8,775 nucleotides of DNA from Syntrophomonadaceae bacterium. GTDB taxonomy: Bacteria; Bacillota; Dethiobacteria; DTU022. Location: the NCBI GenBank assembly GCA_003553305.1, contig PWEB01000297.1, positions 1 to 8,775 on the forward strand. The letters run 5' to 3'. Under the pieces are notes generated by a model. That model saw only the letters and a list, made by a program, of their open reading frames with translations, made no database searches and was not told the DNA's origin. Of the stretch, positions 1 through 6,631 are shown in pieces; within the stretch, counting starts at the first letter, position 1, and each line of letters starts with the position of its first letter. A program made the position numbers and the translations under genes.

Positions 1-233
1 AAAACGGGCAGAGCGGGCATTACCTGGCTTCGGAGCATACCATGAGACATTTCCGCAGCGAAGTCTGGTCACCCACAGTTTTTAACCGGATGATGTTTGA
101 AACATGGGAGAAGCTGGGCAGTAAAAATTGTTTTGAACTGGCTCGCGAAAAGGCTAAAGATATACTTTTCCAGGATCAGAACACTGCTCTTTCTGAAGAT
201 ATTGTCAATAAGATTGAAGCTTTACTTAAGTAA
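1..233 (+). CDS. MttB-superfamily (trimethylamine methyltransferase-like) protein, C-terminal fragment cut by window edge
   Basis: Reading frame 3 is open from the first complete codon (base 3) to TAA at 231-233, so this is the last 76 residues or so of a gene that starts outside the window. The fragment opens with NGQSGHYLASEHTMRHFRSE. This matches the C-terminal block of the two complete MttB-family proteins in this window (GPGGHFLSEQHTMEHFR and GPGGSYITKHHTMEHFR), including the shared His-Thr-Met and the following NR. The ATG at 42 is the Met inside HTM, an internal codon rather than a start. Family members are usually about 480 residues and transfer a methyl group from a methylated amine to a cognate corrinoid protein. 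The fragment diverges from the other two after the HTM block, so it is a third, more distant paralogue. The next gene follows after 38 bases on the same strand. Substrate unknown; whether the full gene carries an in-frame amber codon cannot be seen. Confidence 0.85.
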   Translation, partial: NGQSGHYLASEHTMRHFRSEVWSPTVFNRMMFETWEKLGSKNCFELAREKAKDILFQDQNTALSEDIVNKIEALLK

Positions 234-271
234 TCTTTGTAAAACCTGGATCTGAAACGAAGGGATTAATA

Positions 272-1387
272 TTGATTAGATCTGATCAACAAAAAGCTCA
301 GCAAACTGCCGGAAAGTGGCCTGTCCTAAACGCAGAACGCATTCCGGTAGTTCTCTACTTTGATTTTTTTGCTGCCGCCAGGCAGGGGGTTTCTCCTCGC
401 CGCTTTATAGATGATCCAATTGTTAAACGTAATGCCGTGGTTGAGACTTTTTTAGAAACCGGCGCAGACAGCTTTGTGATTGGTCGGCTGCCCAGTCCTT
501 TCTCTTATGCTGCTGGAGGATTTCCGAACCGAATCCGCCTGCCCGGACAAGATTTACCAGAAACTTCGATGTGGCAGTTTGAAGAATGTGAAGAAACAAT
601 TTTTGTCGAAGACTACGACTACATTGCCAGTCAAGGCTGGAATAGTTTTTTAGAGCACCTGCTGCCCCGTTTTGCTATTGCTAGCTCTGAGGATCATAGA
701 GGCTTTATCGAAAGTTCACAAGCAGAAGGTCTCAAAGATCTGGAAGCCTGGAAACAAGCAGATGTCCAGCTAATGTGCGGCGCTGCGGTAACCGCTCCTT
801 TTGAAGTTCTGACTGCCGGGAGGACTATGTTTAATTTTTTCGAGGATCTTTTAGTCCGGCCGGGAAAAGTTATGGCTGCGCTGGAAGGGATGCTTCCTGA
901 TTTTATCGGGGGAGCAATTGAAGCAGCTTACTTTTATGGAAACCCCGCGGTGGTCATAACTGCCCATCGCTCCTGCGGCAGCTTGATATCACCTCGGCAC
1001 TTTGAACAATTTAGCCTGCCTTTTTTAAGGAAAATGGTCGATGCTTTTTACCAGGCCGGCCTGAATGTAATGCTGCACTTGGATTGTGACTGGACAAAAA
1101 ATCTCCCCTATCTAAAAGAGTTCCCTCCCGGGATGATTATTCACACTGATGGATCAACCGATCTGCTTAAAGCAAAAAAAGTATTAAAGGACAAGTTTAT
1201 TCTAATGGGGGATGTTCCGGCCCTGCTTTTAGCCAGGGGGAGTCCTGAAGAAGTTAAAGATTATTGTTTAAGCCTGGTTGAAGCGATTGGCCGCCGGGGT
1301 GAATTTATTCTTAGCTCCGGCTGTGATGTGCCGATGGATGCTAAAATGGAAAATGTGCAGGCCATGATTAAAGCAGTTCAGCGATAA
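272..1387 (+). CDS. URO-D-fold methyltransferase (MtaA/MtbA/CmuA-like, methylcorrinoid-dependent)
   Basis: 371-residue cytoplasmic protein of the uroporphyrinogen decarboxylase superfamily, in the branch that includes methylcobamide:CoM methyltransferases and CmuA. Start is TTG at 272, with GAAGGGA at 259-265 placed 6 bases before it; the first internal Met is near residue 100, too late to be the start. In MtaA/MtbA a zinc ion that activates the acceptor thiol is bound by His-x-Cys and a later Cys. Here the corresponding places are H269-L-D271-C272 and C351 in SSGCDVP, with 79 residues between the two cysteines, close to the family spacing. The first Cys is therefore shifted by one or replaced by Asp. 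Context (MttB genes on both sides, a folate enzyme downstream) suggests that it takes methyl from a methylcorrinoid protein to tetrahydrofolate or another acceptor. The context, not the sequence alone, argues against haem synthesis. The acceptor is not determined. Confidence 0.8.
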   Translation: MIRSDQQKAQQTAGKWPVLNAERIPVVLYFDFFAAARQGVSPRRFIDDPIVKRNAVVETFLETGADSFVIGRLPSPFSYAAGGFPNRIRLPGQDLPETSMWQFEECEETIFVEDYDYIASQGWNSFLEHLLPRFAIASSEDHRGFIESSQAEGLKDLEAWKQADVQLMCGAAVTAPFEVLTAGRTMFNFFEDLLVRPGKVMAALEGMLPDFIGGAIEAAYFYGNPAVVITAHRSCGSLISPRHFEQFSLPFLRKMVDAFYQAGLNVMLHLDCDWTKNLPYLKEFPPGMIIHTDGSTDLLKAKKVLKDKFILMGDVPALLLARGSPEEVKDYCLSLVEAIGRRGEFILSSGCDVPMDAKMENVQAMIKAVQR

Positions 1388-1393
1388 GGAGAG
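1386..1393 (+). promoter_or_regulatory. Ribosome binding site that fixes the TTG start of the molybdopterin subunit
   Basis: AAGGAGAG overlaps the TAA stop of the preceding gene and ends 9 bases before TTG at 1403. No ATG or GTG in frame lies closer, and the alpha/beta-hammerhead domain begins soon after. The overlap of SD and upstream stop suggests re-initiation by the same ribosomes. Confidence 0.6.
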
Positions 1394-1402
1394 ACCAATC
1401 AA

Positions 1403-3685
1403 TTGTGGGGAAAAAAGCAGGAACAAAATAGGTCAGAAAGAAATATTTCCGGTTGTGGAAGCTACCAAAGCCCTGAAGTGTGGGCCAAGGTAACCGGTAA
1501 AGCGGTTTACGGGATTGATTTAGAATTTCCAGGCATGCTTTACGGGAAAATATTACGCAGTCCCCACCCCCATGCCCGGATTAAAGGTATCGATCTTTCC
1601 GCCGCTAGAGCCATTCCGGGGGTGAGAGCAGTCCTCAGTGCGCAGGATGTGCATTGCAATCCTTACGGGATTGTGGTTGATGACGAGATGCCTTTAGCTG
1701 TTGACCGGGTTCGCTATATCGGTGATGAGGTGGCAGTAGTTGCTGCCGTTGATCAAAAAACAGCAGAGCGCGCTATGGCAGCGATTAAGGTTGAATATGA
1801 GCCTCTGCCTGCTGTTTTTAATCCGGTTGGAGCTTTGGATGAGCAGGCGCCGCAGCTGCATGAAGATTTTCCGGGCAATGTCGCCTGGGAGCGAGACCTG
1901 ATCAGAGGTGATCCGGATACTGCCTTCCGAGAGGCTGATCTTGTTGTAGAAGATTCATTTTCTATGCCGTCAGTTCACCCTGCTTATCTTGAACCGATTG
2001 CCTGTGTGGCCGTCAGTGAATATGGCAATGGCGTAACCCTCCATACCGCCCTGCAGTCACCGGATCTAGTCCGTGACATAATTAGCCGTGCTCTTAACCT
2101 GTCATCCTCCCTGGTCCGGGTTATCGGTCCGGTCATGGGCGGTGGTTTTGGAGGCAGGGTTTTTGGTAATCTAAAGCTATATATCCTTTCCTCACTATTA
2201 TCAATGCATACAGGGTTCCCGGTTAAAATGCAGTTGACCCGCGAAGAAGAGTTTACGGTTGGCCGCCCGATGATTGCAGCAGAAATAAATTTGAAAATGG
2301 CTCTGCGCCGGGACGGGACTATCCTGGCCCGCGAGTCTGAGATAATTACCGATAATGGAGCTTATAGCGCCCAGGCCCCCTGGGTTTCGAAAACATTTTC
2401 TGAACGCAATGACTCGGTTTACCGGATTCCTAATATTAAAACCAGGGCCCGCCTGGCTTATACCAATAAAGTGCCTACTGCTCAGTACCGGGCTTACGGG
2501 AACCAATCTGCAAATTTTGCCTGCGAATCGTTAATGGATCAGGCAGCAAAAAGACTAAACATGGACCCACTTGAACTGCGCCTGAAAAATTGTACCCAGG
2601 CTGGTGATACTACCGTGCATGGCCTCGAGATAAAGAGCTGTGCACTTACCAAATGCTTGCAAAGGGCTGCATCGGAAATCGGGTGGGATCAACGGAAAAG
2701 CGGCCGGGGTTACGGGATTAGCTCTGGCATACATGCCAATGGCAGTTTGGTTGCTAATAAAAACTTCCGGGGAGCTTCAGCCCGGGTTACTCTCGAGCTT
2801 GACGGAAGAGTTAATGTCTTTACAGGCGAACAGGATTACGGACAGGGTGCGCATGCTGCTTTTGCCTGCATTGCAGGAAGAGTGCTCGGTTTAGAACCGG
2901 ATCAAATTACGGTTTATTCCCGTGATTCCCTGGTTACTCCCTTTTCACAGGGTGCCCTGGCAATGCGCCAAACAACTATCGGCGGCCGGGCTGTACAGGT
3001 AGCGGCCCAGGAATTGCAAAAGGCAATTATTCAAAAAGCCTCTGAGATTAGCGGAGAACCTGTAAGCTTAGAGAACGGTCTTTTGAAAAATGCTTCAGGA
3101 CGTTTGATTGAGCTGACTGAAGTTGCGACCGGTTATCACCATCAGACCAGCGGATTAAACCTGGTTGGGGAAGGCAAGTATGTGCCTCCAGCCAGTGATT
3201 ACGATGAAACGAGTTACGGTAATATTTCGGTTGCCTATTCATTTGCCGCACATGCTGCTGAAGTGGAAATTGATAAGAAGACGGGTGCTATAACTGTGCA
3301 TCGTATTGTGGCTGTCCATGATTCAGGGCATATTGTAAACTTACTAACTTCACGCGGCCAGGTTTACGGAGGGGTAACCCAGGGGTTGGGGATGGGTTGT
3401 TACGAAGGATACCTTTTTGAAGGCGGGCGAGTGGCCAATTCTTCACTTGCTGACTATAGAATCCCGACTGCACTTGATGTTCCTGCTATCGATCAAGTTT
3501 TTATTGAAACCGAAGATCCTGAAGGACCGTTCGGGTCAAAAGGGCTTGGTGAAATAGTAATGGTTCCGGTGCTTGGAGCGATAGGTAATGCTGTTGCTGA
3601 TGCAGCTGGAGTTCCGGTTACCGCGCTTCCCCTGACTGCTGAAAAAGTATATCAGGCTATGTCCGGAGGGGAGTGTTCAAAATGA
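1403..3685 (+). CDS. Xanthine dehydrogenase-family protein, molybdopterin-binding (large) subunit
   Basis: 760 residues, the normal length for a stand-alone molybdenum-hydroxylase large subunit (XdhA / PucD / CoxL class). Domains: alpha/beta hammerhead about 28-135 (VTGKAVYGIDLEFPGMLYGK), then the two molybdopterin-binding regions about 150-400 and 420-745. Visible motifs: GGGFGGR 246-252, RAYGN 363-367, GEQDYGQG 475-482, and SKGLGE 712-717. The last contains E717, the equivalent of the catalytic base Glu1261 of bovine xanthine oxidase. The position of bovine Glu802 (GGGFGGKE), which contacts purines, is V253 here, so xanthine may not be the substrate. The AYRCSFR loop of CO dehydrogenase is absent, which rules out a CoxL function. 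The family hydroxylates N-heterocycles or aldehydes with water as oxygen source. Start is TTG with a good SD. The TGA stop at 3683-3685 overlaps the ATG of the FAD subunit. Corresponds to E. coli XdhA in order; true substrate unknown. Confidence 0.93.
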   Translation: MWGKKQEQNRSERNISGCGSYQSPEVWAKVTGKAVYGIDLEFPGMLYGKILRSPHPHARIKGIDLSAARAIPGVRAVLSAQDVHCNPYGIVVDDEMPLAVDRVRYIGDEVAVVAAVDQKTAERAMAAIKVEYEPLPAVFNPVGALDEQAPQLHEDFPGNVAWERDLIRGDPDTAFREADLVVEDSFSMPSVHPAYLEPIACVAVSEYGNGVTLHTALQSPDLVRDIISRALNLSSSLVRVIGPVMGGGFGGRVFGNLKLYILSSLLSMHTGFPVKMQLTREEEFTVGRPMIAAEINLKMALRRDGTILARESEIITDNGAYSAQAPWVSKTFSERNDSVYRIPNIKTRARLAYTNKVPTAQYRAYGNQSANFACESLMDQAAKRLNMDPLELRLKNCTQAGDTTVHGLEIKSCALTKCLQRAASEIGWDQRKSGRGYGISSGIHANGSLVANKNFRGASARVTLELDGRVNVFTGEQDYGQGAHAAFACIAGRVLGLEPDQITVYSRDSLVTPFSQGALAMRQTTIGGRAVQVAAQELQKAIIQKASEISGEPVSLENGLLKNASGRLIELTEVATGYHHQTSGLNLVGEGKYVPPASDYDETSYGNISVAYSFAAHAAEVEIDKKTGAITVHRIVAVHDSGHIVNLLTSRGQVYGGVTQGLGMGCYEGYLFEGGRVANSSLADYRIPTALDVPAIDQVFIETEDPEGPFGSKGLGEIVMVPVLGAIGNAVADAAGVPVTALPLTAEKVYQAMSGGECSK
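3665..3673 (+). promoter_or_regulatory. Ribosome binding site selecting the ATG at 3682 for the FAD subunit
   Basis: GGAGGGGAG ends 8 bases before ATG 3682, ideal spacing. The in-frame GTG at 3673 overlaps this SD, so it is not a plausible start. The chosen ATG forms an ATGA overlap with the stop of the large-subunit gene, a translational-coupling arrangement that fits subunits made in equal amounts. Confidence 0.7.
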
Positions 3686-4548
3686 GTTATATAATTGCCT
3701 CTGACTTGAACCAGGCCCTGCAGATTCTCCGGGACAGCAAAGGTCAAGCCCGGGTAATTGCCGGGGCAACTGATTTATTTTTACAAACTTTGCCGGCAGA
3801 GCTGGTTGACCTGGCAGGATTATATGAAACAACGCAGCTTGAAGAAACCGGCGGACTGCTCTCGATCGGTTCTGCCGTAACCCATGCTTCTGCTGCCCGT
3901 TCATTATTAATCAGGTCGCAAGCAGCAGCTCTCGCCGAAGCCTGCGCCATGATTGGTTCACCGCAGGTGCGCAATATTGGAACTATCGGCGGCAATGTGG
4001 CAAATGCGGCCCCGGCTGCTGATGCAGCAGTAGCCCTGGTAGCCCTGGGAGCGAAAGCTGTTATTACTGACATTGCAGGACAAACCCGGGTAGAAGCAGT
4101 TGAAGAACTCTATGCCGGGTACAACCGGTCAACTATAGATAGCAGTTCTGAAATAATAGGGAGGCTGCTTTTTAAGTCATGCGCTGCGGGTGAGGGTTCA
4201 GCGTTCATGCGTTTTGCACCTCGCCGGGCACTCGCCCTGCCGCTTGTTAATGCCGCAGCCCGGGTCCGTGTTTCCGGCCGTCGGATAGAAGCAGTCCGCC
4301 TGGTTGCGGCCCCGGTTAAACCGGCCCCGACCAGGCTTTTCGAAACTGAAGCTTTGCTGCAGGAGGTTATTCCCGGTCCTGAAATCTGGCCCAAAGTGGA
4401 AGAAGCAGCAGCAGCAGAAGTAGAGGTGCGGGGCAGTATGCTGCGCTGTTCAGAGCAATACCGTCGTCACCTGGTTGGCACCCTGGCCGGAAGAGTTCTC
4501 AAGGAAGCTTATCAAAGAGCATGCGCGGCAGAGGGAGGGGAGACCTGA
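3682..4548 (+). CDS. Xanthine dehydrogenase-family protein, FAD-binding (medium) subunit
   Basis: 288 residues from ATG 3682, typical for the CoxM/XdhB/PucC medium subunit. It carries FAD, which passes electrons from the iron-sulfur clusters to NAD+ or another acceptor. The N-terminal FAD_binding_5 domain (about 1-165) shows AGATDL at 27-32 (family AGGTDL) and the second FAD loop RNIGTIGGNVANAAPAAD at 97-114, both at expected positions. The C-terminal CO_deh_flav_C domain is about residues 170-278, ending in the YRRHLVGTLAGRVL segment. An in-frame GTG nine bases upstream is rejected because it sits in the SD. The 3' part includes a GAA/GCA triplet run (about 4398-4420) encoding EEAAAAE, low complexity but in frame. 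Its stop TGA (4546-4548) overlaps the next ATG. Equivalent to E. coli XdhB by gene order. Confidence 0.93.
   Translation: MSYIIASDLNQALQILRDSKGQARVIAGATDLFLQTLPAELVDLAGLYETTQLEETGGLLSIGSAVTHASAARSLLIRSQAAALAEACAMIGSPQVRNIGTIGGNVANAAPAADAAVALVALGAKAVITDIAGQTRVEAVEELYAGYNRSTIDSSSEIIGRLLFKSCAAGEGSAFMRFAPRRALALPLVNAAARVRVSGRRIEAVRLVAAPVKPAPTRLFETEALLQEVIPGPEIWPKVEEAAAAEVEVRGSMLRCSEQYRRHLVGTLAGRVLKEAYQRACAAEGGET
4533..4542 (+). promoter_or_regulatory. Ribosome binding site selecting the ATG at 4548 for the iron-sulfur subunit
   Basis: GGGAGGGGAG ends 5 bases before ATG 4548. An upstream in-frame ATG at 4521 would add nine residues (MRGRGRGDL) that are translated from the SD itself and are absent from the family, so it is not the start. 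Confidence 0.7.
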
Positions 4549-5036
4549 TGAAAAAGCAGACTATTAATTTTGAGTTAAACGGAGAACTGGTTGAAGTACA
4601 CACTGAACCCTCAGGTAGTTTACTACATCTTTTACGCGGGCAGCTTGGTCTATTGGGCACCAAAGAAGGCTGCGGTGAAGGGGAATGCGGAGCCTGTACT
4701 GTCCTTCTTGACAGCCAGCCTGTCAATGCATGTCTGATCCCGGCCGCTAAAATAGAGGGTAAGCAGGTTCAAACCATTGAAAGCCTTTCTAATGGCGATA
4801 CAATCCATCCTCTCCAGGAGTCCTTTGTGGAAAAGGGTGCTGTTCAGTGTGGATTTTGCACCCCCGGGATGGTTATGTCCGCTTATGCCCTGTTAAAAGT
4901 AAATCAAGATCCGACCCCGGTGGAAGTTAAAGAGGCTATCTCAGGCAATTTATGCCGCTGCAGCGGATACAAACAGATTGAAGAGGCAGTTCTTGATGCA
5001 GCGGAAAAAATAGATCAAGGATCAAGAGAAGATTGA
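4548..5036 (+). CDS. Xanthine dehydrogenase-family protein, [2Fe-2S] (small) subunit
   Basis: 162 residues from ATG 4548, the usual size of CoxS/XdhC/PucE proteins. All eight cluster cysteines are present. C42, C47, C50 and C62 form the plant-ferredoxin-type site (GCGEGECGACTV). C101, C104, C136 and C138 form the second, four-helix-bundle site (CGFCTPG and NLCRCSGY). The two clusters carry electrons from the molybdenum centre to FAD. The start overlaps the preceding stop as TGATG, so the subunit is probably translated by coupling. With the two upstream genes this gives a complete three-subunit molybdenum hydroxylase in the E. coli xdhABC order. The longer version from ATG 4521 is unlikely. 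A 51-base gap follows before the next gene. Confidence 0.95.
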   Translation: MKKQTINFELNGELVEVHTEPSGSLLHLLRGQLGLLGTKEGCGEGECGACTVLLDSQPVNACLIPAAKIEGKQVQTIESLSNGDTIHPLQESFVEKGAVQCGFCTPGMVMSAYALLKVNQDPTPVEVKEAISGNLCRCSGYKQIEEAVLDAAEKIDQGSRED

Positions 5037-5087
5037 TTAAGTTTTACCCTGTCAGAAGGTAATTTTTGAGGAGAAGGAGTCCGACTA

Positions 5088-6545
5088 ATGCATGTTAACA
5101 ATCTTTTCCAAAGCACGCTGGGTTTAAATGTGATGACTGAAGATCAATTGCAGCGGGTTCACCATGCTACCCTTGACATTCTTAAGAGGGTAGGTGTGAA
5201 AATATATGAGCCTGAATCGATCGAACTACTGCAAGGGGCCGGAGCAAAAGTAGATGGAGAACTGGCAAAAATACCCTCCTGGCTCGTTGAACAGGCCCTT
5301 GAATCAGCTCCTTCCGTTGTTTCGCTGTCAACGCGTGACGGTAAAGCAGCTCTGACCATGCAGAAAGACAACATTTACTATGGAACCGGGTCGGAAGTGA
5401 ATTTTACAATCGATCTGAAAAGCGGTGAACGCAGGAAGCCTGTTAAACTGGATAACTGCAATGCAGCTCTGCTCGTTGATGCCCTTGAAAACACAGATTT
5501 TGCTATGTCTTTAGGGGTAGCTACTGATGTCCCTGTTGATGCATCAGATGTGCACCAGTTTGAAGCGATGCTCCTTAATACCACCAAACCGATCCTGTTT
5601 ACAGCATATAATGCCCGGGGATTAGAGCATATCATTGAAATGGCTGCTCTTGCTGCCGGAGGAAAAGACAAATTGAGAGAACGGCCTAACCTGGCCCTGT
5701 ATGCTGAACCGAGTTCCCCTTTAATGCACTCTGCTGAAGCGCTTGAAAAAACACTAATCTGTGCTGCCGAAGGTATCCCGCTCATTTATGCAACTACTCC
5801 GATGCTTGGGGCTACTGCGCCGGTGACTCTCGGTGGGGCCCTGGTTGTGGCCAATGCCGAGATACTTTCCGGGCTGGTCGTTCATCAACTTAAATCGAAA
5901 GGTGCACCCTTTGTTTACGGGGGAGGTATCCCCCCGATGCATATGGGGACTTCGATTTGTTCATACGGAGCGCCGGAACGTGACCGGGGTTGTATTGCTC
6001 TGGTCAAAATGTCTCAGTACTATAACCTGCCCTCATTTACCACGGCCGGCTGCACTGACGCGCATACTTTTGATCAACAGGCCGGCATGGAAGCAGGTTT
6101 TAACCTTCTTGCAGCAGGACTCGGTGGCGGCAACCTGATTCACAATCTCGGCTATATAGGTGTGGGGATGACCTCATGTTTAGAACACTTGCTTTTATGC
6201 AGCGAAGCAGTCGGTGCAGTCAAAAATTTATTGCGTGGTGTGGATGTTTCAGAGGAGCACCTGGCCCTTGATTTAATTGAAGCAATTGGTCCGGGCGGGC
6301 ATTTCCTCTCAGAACAACATACTATGGAACATTTCCGTGAAGAACTATATTTCCCCCAGACCTTAAATCGTAAAAATTACGAGGGGGGGCTGGCTGATGG
6401 AGGATTAACTTTTGGTGAAGCGGCAAACGTCCGGGTTAACGAGATTCTGCAAAACCACAAACCAGCTCAACTCCCTGCGGATATTCAAAAAGAGATCAAA
6501 AAAATTGTTTCCAGGCGGGATCGGGAAGTAAACCGGGACTCATAA
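5088..6545 (+). CDS. MttB-superfamily corrinoid methyltransferase (non-pyrrolysine), paralogue A
   Basis: 485 residues, the full length of COG5598 / MttB proteins (TIM-barrel methyltransferases that pass a methyl group from a quaternary or tertiary amine to a corrinoid protein). The ORF runs without any in-frame TAG, unlike archaeal trimethylamine MttB, which reads UAG as pyrrolysine. It therefore belongs with the non-Pyl group that includes the glycine betaine methyltransferase MtgB and the carnitine and proline-betaine enzymes of acetogens. Recognisable blocks: ATLDILKRVGVKI near 27-39, KIPSWLVEQAL 61-71, DNIYYGTGS 94-102, ALVVANAEILSGLVVHQLKS 251-270, AGCTDAHTFDQQAGMEAGFN 320-339, and GPGGHFLSEQHTMEHF 401-416. 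ATG is preceded by GAGGAGAAGGAG (5069-5080). About 56% identical to the next gene. Substrate cannot be read from sequence; a methylated amine, betaine or N-methyl heterocycle is plausible. Confidence 0.9.
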   Translation: MHVNNLFQSTLGLNVMTEDQLQRVHHATLDILKRVGVKIYEPESIELLQGAGAKVDGELAKIPSWLVEQALESAPSVVSLSTRDGKAALTMQKDNIYYGTGSEVNFTIDLKSGERRKPVKLDNCNAALLVDALENTDFAMSLGVATDVPVDASDVHQFEAMLLNTTKPILFTAYNARGLEHIIEMAALAAGGKDKLRERPNLALYAEPSSPLMHSAEALEKTLICAAEGIPLIYATTPMLGATAPVTLGGALVVANAEILSGLVVHQLKSKGAPFVYGGGIPPMHMGTSICSYGAPERDRGCIALVKMSQYYNLPSFTTAGCTDAHTFDQQAGMEAGFNLLAAGLGGGNLIHNLGYIGVGMTSCLEHLLLCSEAVGAVKNLLRGVDVSEEHLALDLIEAIGPGGHFLSEQHTMEHFREELYFPQTLNRKNYEGGLADGGLTFGEAANVRVNEILQNHKPAQLPADIQKEIKKIVSRRDREVNRDS

Positions 6546-6631
6546 TAAAAATGCAAAAAAACATTAATAGTACATTTAAGATGGCAGTTTGTTAATTAAC
6601 CTGTCATGTAGCGTTTAAGGAGGCAGGATAG
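6546..6631 (+). other. 86-base AT-rich gap between the two MttB-type genes
   Basis: The longest intergenic gap in the window. It starts with an A-rich stretch (6546-6560), contains the perfect 10-base palindrome GTTAATTAAC (6591-6600), and ends with the SD of paralogue B. I find no stem followed by a T-run and no convincing -35/-10 pair. It could hold a weak promoter, an operator half-site or an mRNA processing site; the palindrome is short and AT-rich, so chance is likely. Confidence 0.3.

Noticed and set aside
42..233. A complete small gene starting at ATG 42
   Set aside because: The frame is open upstream to the window edge, and the upstream residues match the MttB C-terminal block, so this ATG is internal.
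272..1387. Haem-biosynthesis uroporphyrinogen decarboxylase (HemE)
   Set aside because: The genomic context is methyltransferases, the sequence has the late Cys (C351) of the zinc-type methyltransferases, and no other haem genes are near.
2201..2506. Open frame on the - strand inside the molybdopterin subunit gene (101 codons), with similar ones at 3048-3251, 3288-3473, 3744-4073, 4110-4394, 5378-5785 and 6604-6918
   Set aside because: All lie opposite well-recognised genes, lack a convincing SD and have no recognisable domain; they are shadows of the coding strand.
2640..2894. Open frame of 84 codons on the + strand in another frame of the large-subunit gene
   Set aside because: It overlaps intact conserved coding sequence and its product shows no family features.
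1403..3685. Carbon monoxide dehydrogenase (CoxL) for the large subunit
   Set aside because: The AYRCSFR active-site loop with its cysteine is absent; the place reads YRAYGNQ, which fits the xanthine-dehydrogenase side of the family.
4398..4420. GAA/GCA triplet run as a functional microsatellite
   Set aside because: It encodes an Ala/Glu helix segment normal for this domain and is too short to suggest variation.
6383..6389. Run of seven G in paralogue A as a phase-variation or frameshift site
   Set aside because: The frame continues intact through it to a conserved length and C-terminus; a G7 run alone is weak evidence for programmed slippage.
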